Assembly: GCA_003218885.1 (NCBI GenBank)
Contig: QHOV01000095.1
Location: 1 to 43,968 of the forward strand
Source of the DNA: Verrucomicrobiota bacterium
GTDB lineage: Bacteria > Verrucomicrobiota > Verrucomicrobiia > Chthoniobacterales > UBA10450
Direction: 5' to 3'
Length of the DNA stretch: 43,968 nucleotides
Position 1 is the stretch's first letter. Each line of letters starts with the position of its first letter. Shown one piece after another: positions 1 to 8,879 of this stretch. Both the position numbers and the translations under genes were made by a program. A model generated the notes under the pieces. It was not told where the DNA came from. It made no database searches and was given only the letters and a program-made list of their open reading frames with translations.

Positions 1-268
1 GAATCTGTTCGCGGGTACGCAAGCGAAGTGTATTCCCGGAAACCTCGCTCTCGATGTAAGGAAAAAGATTTTGGTCTGTCTTAATGCGCAGGGTAGGGGG
101 TCCATTTTGCCAATTGATTACAAATGCGCCGCTGGCTTGGATGTTGGCAAAGGCGTTAATTTTGCGGTCGTCGATTTTGATATGTCCGTTGCCTCGAACG
201 CCAGGCAACCAGCATCCGGCGACAAGAGCCAGACATCCGGCAAGAACTGCAATCGGGATTTTCTTCAT
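1..268 (-). CDS. DUF2807-like (head GIN domain) lipoprotein, C-terminus beyond window
   Basis: Reverse-strand reading from ATG at 268 gives MKKIPIAVLAGCLALVAGCWLPGVRGNGHIKIDDRKINAFANIQASGAFVINWQNGPPTLRIKTDQNLFPYIESEVSGNTLRLRTREQI. Has a lipobox-like LVAGC and a DUF2807-like pattern. Not in the ORF track because it runs off the edge. Confidence 0.75.
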   Translation of the reverse strand, partial: MKKIPIAVLAGCLALVAGCWLPGVRGNGHIKIDDRKINAFANIQASGAFVINWQNGPPTLRIKTDQNLFPYIESEVSGNTLRLRTREQI

Positions 269-396
269 GCGAAATAGGATTCTGTTATTTCGATGCGGCG
301 GTGGATCAGTTTGGATTCAGAAAAAAAATCTTGGAAAGGCGATCTCAAGGTCGCCCCACGGCGGACCCTCCTTCGGCAAGCATACGGCGGGCGAGC

Positions 397-415
397 TGGA
401 GACCGCCGCTCCTTG
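397..415. repeat. 19-bp repeat tggagaccgccgctccttg, copy 1 (copy 2 at 1488-1506)
   Basis: Identical 19-mer seen twice. This copy ends 1 bp from the stop codon of the 417-1343 gene. Confidence 0.85.
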
Positions 416-416
416 T

Positions 417-1343
417 TCATTTGACAATTTTCAGCTTCACTGCATCCACTAAAACGTCATCGACATAAAATTCCACCCGGTAATCGCCTGGTGCCCAGCC
501 ATCTTCAGGTCGGGTCAGCGTGAACACTCCGTGCGCGATCGGGCTTTCGGCGACAGCGGAGACTTCGTCCACCTTGTAATCTTGAGGAAAATCCTCGCCG
601 ATGTTCTCGGCGATCCAGACGGCCTTGATCTTTGCGCCTTTTCGCAACCGTTGGCCCTGCCAGCGAACGTAAATCTGTGACGTGCTTGACGAAAAAGTCG
701 TAATCGGATTTCCGAATTGCTCCTTTGCAAGCTGGAGCAAATCGCCATTGGCAGCCCGCATCGCCGTCACATCTTTAACGATGCCAACGCCTATTGCGAA
801 CCAACGATCGATTGTCATGCGGCTCGGTGATGTCTGCTCCCCATAAATGCGGAATGCATGAAAATTACCAGCCGGTACGCGAATATCTTCCTCACCGACG
901 ACCTCGTAATGCTGACGAACTGATGCTTCGCCTGCCTTTCCGTTGAAATCCCAGCTGGCACCCTTCTTGAGCGGAGCAGCGATCATCGTTTGTGGCGAAT
1001 CAAACTTAACCAGCTCGCCGTCCAGATTAATCCGCGCCCGGCAAACGATACCATGGTCATCGACGGTCAGCAGGTCCGCATTCGTAATTACGCCGGCTCG
1101 GTGCATTTCGAACTTGAGAAGATCTTTCCCATCGACATTCTCCGTCCCATTGATGCGATACAAAACTCGCAGGCGGATTTTGCCATCGGCGTCCGGTTTG
1201 GCGTCAGGAATTTTAAGGCCCTTGCCGATTTCTTCGGTCATGTTGTATCGCCAGCTCGTTCCATCTGCGGTGGGCATCAATGAAGCGGCTACTTCCGAAG
1301 CAATCGTGATGGAATAAAAGGCGACAGCGCAGATCTTTTTCAC
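417..1343 (-). CDS. secreted hypothetical protein
   Basis: 308-aa ORF with signal-like N-terminus MKKICAVAFYSITIASEVAAS; no family recognised. Confidence 0.75.
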   Translation of the reverse strand: MKKICAVAFYSITIASEVAASLMPTADGTSWRYNMTEEIGKGLKIPDAKPDADGKIRLRVLYRINGTENVDGKDLLKFEMHRAGVITNADLLTVDDHGIVCRARINLDGELVKFDSPQTMIAAPLKKGASWDFNGKAGEASVRQHYEVVGEEDIRVPAGNFHAFRIYGEQTSPSRMTIDRWFAIGVGIVKDVTAMRAANGDLLQLAKEQFGNPITTFSSSTSQIYVRWQGQRLRKGAKIKAVWIAENIGEDFPQDYKVDEVSAVAESPIAHGVFTLTRPEDGWAPGDYRVEFYVDDVLVDAVKLKIVK

Positions 1344-1381
1344 GAAGGCTAAGTCGCACGCTTGTATTGGATCGACAAGGC

Positions 1382-1500
1382 GCGGCGGTCTCTAGTCCGC
1401 CGCCTCTCAGAAAATGATGCCTTCACAGCTGTCAATCTTGAAATCGACGGCTATCCAAGCGGTGGCTCCCTTGGTTGGATCGGCGATTGGAGACCGCCGC
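1382..1500. repeat. inverted-repeat element, arms GCGGCGGTCTC (1382-1392) / GAGACCGCCGC (1490-1500)
   Basis: 11-bp perfect inverted arms about 97 bp apart, with smaller internal inverted repeats. Confidence 0.7.
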
Positions 1501-1521
1501 TCCTTGCTTTATGATTCTCAG

Positions 1522-3066
1522 ATGCCGCGAATGATCACACTGCTTTTGTGGATCCTCTGCGTGCCTGCCATTGCAGCCGGTACGCTGAAATCTGAGCGGC
1601 ATATAGTCGTAGTCGTCTGGGACGGGATGCGACCGGATTTTGTCAGCGAAAAAAACACCCCGGCGCTTTATAAGCTTTCGCATGATGGAGTCATTTTTCG
1701 CAATCACCATGCCGTTTACCCCAGCGCGACGATGGTCAATGGGACCGTGCTCGTCACCGGTGTTTATCCCAGCGAGAGCGGAATTATCGCAAACCACGTA
1801 TATCGGCCGGAAATCGATCTCAACCACACAATCGATGTTGAGATTCCAGCAGTAGTGAAGAAGGGAGACGAATTGTCGGGCGGCAAATACATTTCCGTCC
1901 CAACCATCGCCGAACTCGTCCAGCGTGCAGGCGGGCGCACGGTAATTGCGACGGCTAAAACTGTTGGGCTTTTATTGGATCGACATCGTGATCGTGCACG
2001 CGCGACCAAGAGCGTCGCCTTGTTCGCGGGCAATTCATTCCAGGCTGGAATTCTCGGTCCGATTATCGAAACGCTTCGTCCGTTTCCACCTTATCATTTG
2101 CAACAGGACGCCTGGACGACGAAGGCACTGACCGATTTCTTTTGGAAAGATGGGCTACCGGTTCTTTCGATTCTTTGGCTCGGCGAGCCAGATCTTACCC
2201 AACACGAATCCGCGCCGGGCGCATCGGCGGCGCTTGCCGCTATCAAGTCCGCTGATGAAAATCTCGCGGCTGTGCTCGCGGCGTTAGATCAGCGAGATGC
2301 GCGCGGAACAACAGACATGTTTGTGGTTTCCGATCATGGTTTTTCCACGATCGAGCGCTCAATCGATTTGCGAAAAATCCTGAATGATGCCGGTTTCGTC
2401 GCGAAGACCGAATTCGAACGCCAGCCGGAACCTGGAGAGATCATGCTAGCCGGCAACGGCGGGAGCGTTCTTTTCTATGTTGTCGGGCATGATGAGAAGC
2501 TGATTCATCGTCTCGTTGAGTTTTTGCAGCAATCCGATTTTACCGGCGTAGTTTTCACGAAAGAACCGATGGAAGGGACGTTCACGCTGGAGCAAGCGAA
2601 GATGGATCGGCCTGAGCCGGATCACAGACCCGATGCCGTGATGTCTTTTCGCTGGAACGATTCGAAAAATCAATTCGGGATTCCGGGAATGATCGACGCC
2701 GATTGGCAGCGAGGAGCAGGCAAGGGAACCCACGCCACGCTCAGCCGCTTTGACATGCACAACATGTTGATCGCCGCCGGCCCGGACTTTCGCCGAGGCC
2801 AAACGGATGATTTAGCAACAGGCAATATCGATCTTGCCCCGACAATCCTGCGCATTCTGGCAATGACGCCGCCACATCAAATGAATGGCAGAGTTTTGTT
2901 CGAAGCGGTCGCGAATCTCAACGAGCCAGCGCCCAAAGCGGAAAGCAAGACAATCGAAGCTACAAAAGACTTTCGATCCGGCACGTGGCGGCAATCACTC
3001 AAAATCTCACGCGTGGGCTCAACCATCTATCTCGACGAAGGCAACGGTACGTTTACGCCGAAATAG
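1522..3066 (+). CDS. alkaline phosphatase family protein (type I phosphodiesterase/nucleotide pyrophosphatase-like)
   Basis: HIVVVVWDGMRPDFVSEKNTPALYKLSHDGVIFRNHHAVYPSATMVNGTVLVTGVYPSESGI and VVSDHGFS motifs. ATG at 1522 starts a signal peptide (MPRMITLLLWILCVPAIAAG); the track start 1414 lies inside a palindromic element. Confidence 0.88.
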   Translation: MPRMITLLLWILCVPAIAAGTLKSERHIVVVVWDGMRPDFVSEKNTPALYKLSHDGVIFRNHHAVYPSATMVNGTVLVTGVYPSESGIIANHVYRPEIDLNHTIDVEIPAVVKKGDELSGGKYISVPTIAELVQRAGGRTVIATAKTVGLLLDRHRDRARATKSVALFAGNSFQAGILGPIIETLRPFPPYHLQQDAWTTKALTDFFWKDGLPVLSILWLGEPDLTQHESAPGASAALAAIKSADENLAAVLAALDQRDARGTTDMFVVSDHGFSTIERSIDLRKILNDAGFVAKTEFERQPEPGEIMLAGNGGSVLFYVVGHDEKLIHRLVEFLQQSDFTGVVFTKEPMEGTFTLEQAKMDRPEPDHRPDAVMSFRWNDSKNQFGIPGMIDADWQRGAGKGTHATLSRFDMHNMLIAAGPDFRRGQTDDLATGNIDLAPTILRILAMTPPHQMNGRVLFEAVANLNEPAPKAESKTIEATKDFRSGTWRQSLKISRVGSTIYLDEGNGTFTPK

Positions 3067-3095
3067 CAAACGGCGGCTTCCAATTCGCGATTTGT

Positions 3096-3121
3096 TGTAG
3101 CCGGGGGCGATGACCCCGGTC
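3096..3121. repeat. tgtagccgggggcgatgaccccggtc palindromic element (TGTAGCC family)
   Basis: Same layout as 16402-16427 and 22155-22177. Confidence 0.75.
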
Positions 3122-3179
3122 TTTCAAGTATTAGCACTATCGATTCGCTCTCTCGTTGCGTTTTTGCTCTCTTCGTGTC

Positions 3180-3206
3180 ATCCGCGTGATCCGCGTAATT
3201 CGCGGT
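3180..3206. repeat. 9-bp tandem array: atccgcgtg / atccgcgta / attcgcggt
   Basis: Three consecutive degenerate 9-mers read directly. Confidence 0.7.
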
Positions 3207-3301
3207 TCAAAAGTTTTTTCACCTTTTTCCAAACTTCGCCGCGAAAATCTGGTGAAAATTGTGGAAGGAGCAAAACATATAAAAATCCTGACAAATTCGC
3301 G

Positions 3302-4240
3302 TCATTGATCACGACTCATTGAAGGCGTCTGCGCACTCGTGCTCGTATCGGGAACACCGAATGCTGCCAGATTCAAGACGATCATAACGAGCGCGAAGAG
3401 ATACAGCCCCATCAGTAATCCTATCGCAGCGTGCATCGCCAGAATACAAACCAGCCAAACGAGGCGAGTCTTTTTCATCCAAATGAAAACTGGGTAACTC
3501 ACTTCGAGCAGGCAGATTGAAATTCCAAGCGCAGGCAGAGCGTATTTGAAGCGAACAAGAATATCCGGCGGAACAAGGTTAAAAGGCGGCCGAATCAGCG
3601 AGCGCCAGAGATTGGAACCGTTCCACCAGCCGTTGCCGAGACATTTCGCCAGTCCGCCAATGAAGTAAACAAAACATAGTTGGAGCTGTAGGACGCGCCG
3701 CCAAAAACCCAAAAGCTGCGGATTTTTCGGTTTTGTTTTAACCACCCAGTGATCAAAGGAGTAGCGGTCTGGCAGTGGAGACAACATTAAGTAGAACAGT
3801 GCCGTCGTCATGAAACTATCGGCGCCGTAGGCCAGTAGCCCTCCACTTTCTGCGGCGCAGAGGTGCAGAAACCAGGCGACAATCGCCGCAGGGCGGCACA
3901 AGAGTCCCAGTAACAAAAAGCAGCCCGCGGAAAGCAGGCAAGCCCAGGCAACACTTAGCACGGTTTCTTCACTCAGGTTGACGCTGCGACCCAGAGCGAC
4001 CAGCCAGCCGAGCTTCGGAATCAATAGACTGTCGAAAGAGGTAATTGCTTCGCCAACTTCCCGACCGACAAGACCCTTGCCACTGCTCGCGAACAGATAG
4101 TGCCAGTCGCTCCTAAGGAAGAGCGCATAGGCAACCATTTGCAACCCCAAACCGATCCGTAAAACTGCAAGCCACGCGTCCGTTTCCCGCGGAAACAGAA
4201 AGTGCATCGAGCGTTCCCACCACCCTTCCAGCGAAATCAT
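3302..4240 (-). CDS. HTTM-domain (vitamin K-dependent gamma-carboxylase-like) membrane protein
   Basis: 312-aa multi-TM ORF; FPRETDAWLAVLRIGLGLQMV...SDWHYLF...YFIGGLAKCLGNGWWNGSNLW resembles HTTM proteins. Confidence 0.75.
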   Translation of the reverse strand: MISLEGWWERSMHFLFPRETDAWLAVLRIGLGLQMVAYALFLRSDWHYLFASSGKGLVGREVGEAITSFDSLLIPKLGWLVALGRSVNLSEETVLSVAWACLLSAGCFLLLGLLCRPAAIVAWFLHLCAAESGGLLAYGADSFMTTALFYLMLSPLPDRYSFDHWVVKTKPKNPQLLGFWRRVLQLQLCFVYFIGGLAKCLGNGWWNGSNLWRSLIRPPFNLVPPDILVRFKYALPALGISICLLEVSYPVFIWMKKTRLVWLVCILAMHAAIGLLMGLYLFALVMIVLNLAAFGVPDTSTSAQTPSMSRDQ

Positions 4241-4318
4241 GACCTATGTGCTTTTGGATTAGATGATCTATTGACAACTACAGGGAGAACCGGGAGTGAG
4301 AGGATGATTTACCACGGG

Positions 4319-4342
4319 GTGCACGGAGTAACGCGCCCTACC
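4319..4342. repeat. gtgcacggagtaacgcgccctacc element (GGTAGGGCGCG family)
   Basis: Matches 8822-8850, 12376-12404, 12455-12483 and 13755-13783. Confidence 0.75.
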
Positions 4343-4367
4343 AACGAAGAAAACGTATCTTAGCAAA

Positions 4368-4387
4368 GCGGGCAGTCCTCTGCCCGC
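4368..4387. terminator. hairpin GCGGGCA-gtcctc-TGCCCGC just 3' of the 4396-4995 gene
   Basis: 7-bp perfect stem ending 8 bp from the stop; no U tract. Confidence 0.4.
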
Positions 4388-4395
4388 CGCTTCCT

Positions 4396-4995
4396 CTACT
4401 GCTTTTGCTCATCACGCAGGCTGAAATCGAAGCTGAACATTGGTTGAAATGTGTCTGCCTTGCCATGCTCGAACTCAGTCATGCCAGGTGGAGTTACGGA
4501 CCCAAAAACGGCGCGAATCTTTTTCACGTCGGGATGCTCCCGCCAGACGGAGAACGCCAGTCTTTTCACGAGTGCCTCTCGGACCGGCTCGTAGCGCTCC
4601 TCGGCCAACCTGTCTAATAAGCTTTCCAATCGCAGTGCGGCGGCTCTGCTGCGCACACGCGGCGATTCGTATTCCACGCGTCCGTCGTCGTAAAACAGCT
4701 CGAGGCTCAATCGGTGGTGACCGGGAACGTTGGGAGCAAAAAAAGTATAGCCAGCCTGGATTCCGGCAGCATGCAGATAGGTCGCGATGCCGCGTCGGAT
4801 CGGATTCGACCCCCGCGCCTCTTTTCCCAGGCACCACGTGGCAACTATCTCACCCCTGCGTGCGTACTCGTTGCAAATTGCGGGTAAAATCGTTGACCCT
4901 TGCGCTATCAACCAGAATACTCCCGCAAGGCAGACCGCGGTGATCAAAAAGAAGTGTATTCCAAACCACGCCGCGTGAATTCGCTTTGAAGACAT
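4396..4995 (-). CDS. membrane-anchored hypothetical protein, neighbour of HTTM protein
   Basis: 199-aa ORF with N-terminal TM segment; same strand as the HTTM gene. Confidence 0.7.
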   Translation of the reverse strand: MSSKRIHAAWFGIHFFLITAVCLAGVFWLIAQGSTILPAICNEYARRGEIVATWCLGKEARGSNPIRRGIATYLHAAGIQAGYTFFAPNVPGHHRLSLELFYDDGRVEYESPRVRSRAAALRLESLLDRLAEERYEPVREALVKRLAFSVWREHPDVKKIRAVFGSVTPPGMTEFEHGKADTFQPMFSFDFSLRDEQKQ

Positions 4996-5196
4996 GTCAT
5001 GAAAACGGTGTGGTCAGGGAACCGCTGGTTTGTGAAAAACGGTGGCGTGATCCGCGACGCGTAAATTTTCTTAAGGAAAAAGTTTAAGAAAATTCGTTCT
5101 TTTTCCGAAACTTCATTCCGCCGTTTCCGTAGGAGAGTAGTAGAGGAATAAGAATTAACGAGAACCCATGTGGCCACCGCTTCGGTACACAATACA

Positions 5197-5220
5197 GCCA
5201 GTCCCGACCTCGGGACTGGC
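5197..5220. terminator. hairpin GCCAGTCCCGA-cc-TCGGGACTGGC 3' of the small repeat-peptide gene
   Basis: About 11-bp perfect inverted repeat; no clear U tract. Confidence 0.45.
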
Positions 5221-5246
5221 ACCCTGTTCCGTTGCTAATCAGCCGG

Positions 5247-5573
5247 TTAAAGCGTCGCTGCGACTGATTTCAAGTTTTCAGTCGCCACGTTACTGTCGCC
5301 GGTTGGGAGGACCAACTCAACGAACCAAGCACCGTTTGCGCGATTGTTAGCGTAGTCGCCGATTGGAAGGACCAACTCAACAAACCAGGCACCATTTGTG
5401 CGCTGATCCGCGTAGAACGTTGTGCTGTTGTCCGTTCGAATGCTCTTCAATGTCAAAGAACTTTGGTTCTGAGTGGGCGCTTGTATAGCCAGGGTGCTAA
5501 CCCCGACAACTGCTGCTGTTACCAGCATTGCCGCGACCAACCGTTTGATGATGCTAGCTGAGTATTTTTTCAT
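5247..5573 (-). CDS. small secreted protein with internal 20-aa tandem duplication (NGAWFVELVLP x2)
   Basis: ATG at 5573: MKKYSASIIKRLVAAMLVTAAVVGVSTLAIQA(signal)...RTNGAWFVELVLPIGDYANNRANGAWFVELVLPTGDSNVA... The DNA repeats at 60-bp period (5295-5342 / 5355-5402). Confidence 0.7.
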   Translation of the reverse strand: MKKYSASIIKRLVAAMLVTAAVVGVSTLAIQAPTQNQSSLTLKSIRTDNSTTFYADQRTNGAWFVELVLPIGDYANNRANGAWFVELVLPTGDSNVATENLKSVAATL

Positions 5574-5764
5574 AAACTGGCCTTTACAGACATTGTGAGT
5601 AACTGTCAAGCACAAAAACCCGCCACTCTTATATTTAGCGCTGCGGTGCGAATCATCCGGCTTCGGCGACGCGTCTGCCATTGTCCTGTGGGAAAACCGG
5701 TCCACATCTGTGCCGGGCGGTTTCGCGAACCCTTCTGAGTGCGCGTGTCCGGCAGTGCGGAATG

Positions 5765-8599
5765 TTATTTCGGTGCGAGCGAAGCGACGATCGCTTCAAA
5801 TCGGGGATCACCTCGTAGGGGGTCCCAAAGCGGATGTAGTCGCAAATAACCGTAGCTGATGTGGCTGCCCGGCAGGTACGTTGTCTCAGCCAATCTCTGG
5901 ACAGCGCGATCTTTGTCACCGGCCCACGCGTAAATCACAGCAAGATATCGCACGAGCGTTGCACCCTCGATGGCATTTTTGCTAACCGGCGTCAACTCAA
6001 CTGCGCGTTCGCCTTCGCGAATCGCATCCTCCGTGTTCCCGAGCACGGCATTAACCACACCGAGCGCACAAACTGCAGCCGCATCGTCCGGTTGATTCCG
6101 CACCGTTTCGCCGAGTTCTTTTCGCGCGCTTTCAAAGCGCGCACGAGCTGCCGACTTATCACCACGCACCCGAGCGGCAAGACCCTCGCACCAGCCGTTA
6201 GGGAATGGAATGGTTTCGTCAAAGCACCCACCGTTATCCATATTGGACAACGCGCGCTGGACCCCAACGGAATCGCGTTCGCGCAAGAGGACCACCAGCC
6301 ACGGATTAACAAAGCCAAGCGCGGCGTTCGCGTCATCCGCCAAAATTGCGTCAATCCTCGTTTCGAAAGCTTTCGGGTCTGCACGATCCTCCAGATCGAC
6401 CAATGCGCGTCGCGCTCCGCTCGGAACGTCTTTTGGAGCGATTGCCAGCACGCGATCAAGAGTCGCAGCCATCTCTTTGTAGCGGCCCAACGCCTCGTAT
6501 GTAAGGGCGATTTGCTGGAGCACAGAAAAATCCCGGGGATTCAGCTGTAACGCCTGCGTCATTTCCTCAAGCGATTTCTCCCAGCGACCTTGACGCCGGT
6601 CAATGTACCCGGCCAAAAGTGGAATCCGCGATTCGTTCGGCAACGTCAAGCGAGCAAGCACCAGCTCCTGCCTGGCGCGATCATAATCCCGGTACGCATA
6701 ATAATAATGGTGAGCGAGAGCCAAATGGGTTTCTCCCAATTCGGGGCGTAGCTGCTGGAGCGACTGAATCACTGTTTCAGCCAATTTCAGACGCGCATCG
6801 GTGTGGTCGAAGCCGCCAAAAAATATTCGGTCATGCGCTCCCGCTAACTGGCAATAGGCGTCAAAGAACGACGGGTCGCGCGCCACCGCCTGATCAAGCA
6901 GTTGAACCGCCTGAAACAGATCTTCCTTTTGTCGTGTGCTCAATGAGATGTCATATAGTAAGCTTTTGGCTCGCAGATACGCGTCATACGAAATCAGATC
7001 CGAGGTTCGTACCTCTTGAAGAGCAGTTTTCGCCGCGGGTGAAACGCCGACTCCCAGCTTGTCTGCGATTTTCTGCGCGATCTCGCTCTGAAGCGTAAAC
7101 ACACCGCTCAAGTTTCGATCGTATTGCTCCGCCCACACGCGAGCGTTTTTGCGCGTATCAATGAGTTCGGCATTTACGTGTATAATGCCCGCTTTTGTTT
7201 GTACGTTTCCCTTCAGCACGTAAGCGACATTCAACGCGCGGCCGATTTCCTGCGTGTCGCGCGCACTGCGGTAGTTGGCGACACTGTTGTGGTTGATCAC
7301 CTTCAGATCGGCCACTTTCGCCAGCTTAGTGGAAACGCCGTCGTAAACGCCGCCGGCGAAAAACGCGTTTTCTTTGTCTGGACTGAGACTTTCAAAAGGT
7401 AACACAGCGATGCCAGCTGGCGGGTCACTGTTCTCAGGAGCCACTTCGCCCTTCCAAATCAGTATGCCGACGGCCGTTCCCAGCGTCAGCAAAAGCGCGG
7501 CCATTCCGGCAACAATTGGATTGCGTCGCGACCACCGCCAGAGACGCACCGGCGGCGAAACTGGCCGCGCGACAATGGAATGGCCGTGGAGCCAGCGTTC
7601 AAGATCTTCGGCCAGCTCGCCAGCTGAGCGATAACGCGCGTGTGGCTCGCGTTCCAAACATTTCGCACAGATTGTTTCCAGATCGCGATCAAGAGCTGGC
7701 GCCAGGCTGCGCAATTTGGGCGCGGGTTTTTCAGTCGCCTGCTGAATGACCTTCAGCGCGTGCTCACCTATGAATGGCGGTCGACCACTTAAAAGGTGGA
7801 ACAGAATCGCACCCAAACCATAAATATCAGCCGCGGGCGTAAGCTTACTCGCCGACCCGTTCACTTGTTCGGGCGCGATGTAGCCTGGCGTCCCGAAAAT
7901 GCTGGGTGTGCGCGTCAAATCGCTCATTGGCTCCAGCCATTTTGCCAATCCGAAATCGCTGACTTGCGGTTCGCTGTGGCCGTCCAGTAAAATATTTCCC
8001 GGTTTGAGATCGCGATGGAGGATTCCCTCGCCATGGGCGTATTGCAGCGCGCGCGCCACCTTGGCCATCAACGCAACAGCGCGACGCGGCTCCCTGCGCA
8101 ATGCGGGGACCGCTTCGAGCAAACTGCCGCCGCCGGCAAACTTCATGCTGAAGAAGGGCAGCCCCTCTTCGCTCTCGCTTACTTCATAAATCGGCAGAAT
8201 GTTCGGGTGATCGAGCTTGGCCGCAGCCTGAGCTTCGCGCCGAAAGCGCATCAGCGTCTCCCGCGAATCGGCGTGGCACGATAAAATGCGCTTCAGCGCA
8301 ACGATGCGGCGCGAATGCCGTTGGCGCGCCCGATAAATCACGCCCATTCCGCCGCGGCCGATTTCTTCCAGAATCTGATAATTGCCTAACAGCCAATCCG
8401 CGTCAGGTCCGTGAATTCTGCTGAGCAGATCATCCAGCGTTTCCTCGGCCTGTGCGTGGTCGCCGTTGCTGTCAACACCTGTGGAAAGAAGACAATTTAG
8501 ACAAAGACCGCGACCAACGCGCGATGCCGAGCCACACTTTACGCAGCTGCCCGACTCATTCTGAAGATGGAGGGAAACGGAACCGGCGGGCGAGCTCAT
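5765..8599 (-). CDS. serine/threonine protein kinase with TolB-like middle domain and C-terminal TPRs
   Basis: GNYQILEEIGRGGMGVIYRARQ, HRDLKPGNILLDG, VSDFGLAKWLE, TPGYIAPEQ; TM segment; GIAVLPFESLSPDKENAFFAGGV TolB-like region; TPR-like C-terminus; N-terminal CxxC pairs. Confidence 0.93.
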   Translation of the reverse strand: MSSPAGSVSLHLQNESGSCVKCGSASRVGRGLCLNCLLSTGVDSNGDHAQAEETLDDLLSRIHGPDADWLLGNYQILEEIGRGGMGVIYRARQRHSRRIVALKRILSCHADSRETLMRFRREAQAAAKLDHPNILPIYEVSESEEGLPFFSMKFAGGGSLLEAVPALRREPRRAVALMAKVARALQYAHGEGILHRDLKPGNILLDGHSEPQVSDFGLAKWLEPMSDLTRTPSIFGTPGYIAPEQVNGSASKLTPAADIYGLGAILFHLLSGRPPFIGEHALKVIQQATEKPAPKLRSLAPALDRDLETICAKCLEREPHARYRSAGELAEDLERWLHGHSIVARPVSPPVRLWRWSRRNPIVAGMAALLLTLGTAVGILIWKGEVAPENSDPPAGIAVLPFESLSPDKENAFFAGGVYDGVSTKLAKVADLKVINHNSVANYRSARDTQEIGRALNVAYVLKGNVQTKAGIIHVNAELIDTRKNARVWAEQYDRNLSGVFTLQSEIAQKIADKLGVGVSPAAKTALQEVRTSDLISYDAYLRAKSLLYDISLSTRQKEDLFQAVQLLDQAVARDPSFFDAYCQLAGAHDRIFFGGFDHTDARLKLAETVIQSLQQLRPELGETHLALAHHYYYAYRDYDRARQELVLARLTLPNESRIPLLAGYIDRRQGRWEKSLEEMTQALQLNPRDFSVLQQIALTYEALGRYKEMAATLDRVLAIAPKDVPSGARRALVDLEDRADPKAFETRIDAILADDANAALGFVNPWLVVLLRERDSVGVQRALSNMDNGGCFDETIPFPNGWCEGLAARVRGDKSAARARFESARKELGETVRNQPDDAAAVCALGVVNAVLGNTEDAIREGERAVELTPVSKNAIEGATLVRYLAVIYAWAGDKDRAVQRLAETTYLPGSHISYGYLRLHPLWDPLRGDPRFEAIVASLAPK

Positions 8600-8638
8600 G
8601 AAGGGGATTCCGATGCTAGATCGAGTCTGAATAGTTGC

Positions 8639-8670
8639 AAGTCTAAAATTGAGAAATCTTTAGACTTTTT
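8639..8670 (+). terminator. AAGTCTAAA-N11-TTTAGACTT followed by T run, in the STK upstream region
   Basis: 9-bp perfect stem plus T tract on + strand; no + strand gene immediately upstream. Confidence 0.4.
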
Positions 8671-8821
8671 TACTCGATGTCGATGATTAGCTCCTTCCTG
8701 CGTGCGAACAATTAGTTCAAAACATTTCGTCGAAATATAGGATCAGCGCGCTGGATGATCATTTCATCGGGCAAAGTCCTGCAAGCCAAATTTCGCCGAT
8801 GCGCGTGTTTTTGCTTCCCTT

Positions 8822-8850
8822 GGTAGGGCGCGTCACTCCGTGCGCGCCGC
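8822..8850. repeat. ggtagggcgcgtcactccgtgcgcgccgc element (GGTAGGGCGCG family)
   Basis: Direct match to the other family copies. Confidence 0.8.
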
Positions 8851-8879
8851 CACGGTGAAGAGTTTGCCGGGGGAAGACG

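Noticed and set aside
1414-1521. Track start of the phosphodiesterase at 1414
   Set aside because: This segment lies inside an inverted-repeat element; ATG 1522 begins a convincing signal peptide.
3302-4995. HTTM protein plus neighbour as a novel modification system
   Set aside because: HTTM proteins with an adjacent small membrane partner are, as far as I recall, a common pairing; nothing here shows a new activity.
5861-6550. 229-aa plus-strand ORF inside the STK gene
   Set aside because: Antisense shadow of a well-supported kinase/TPR gene.
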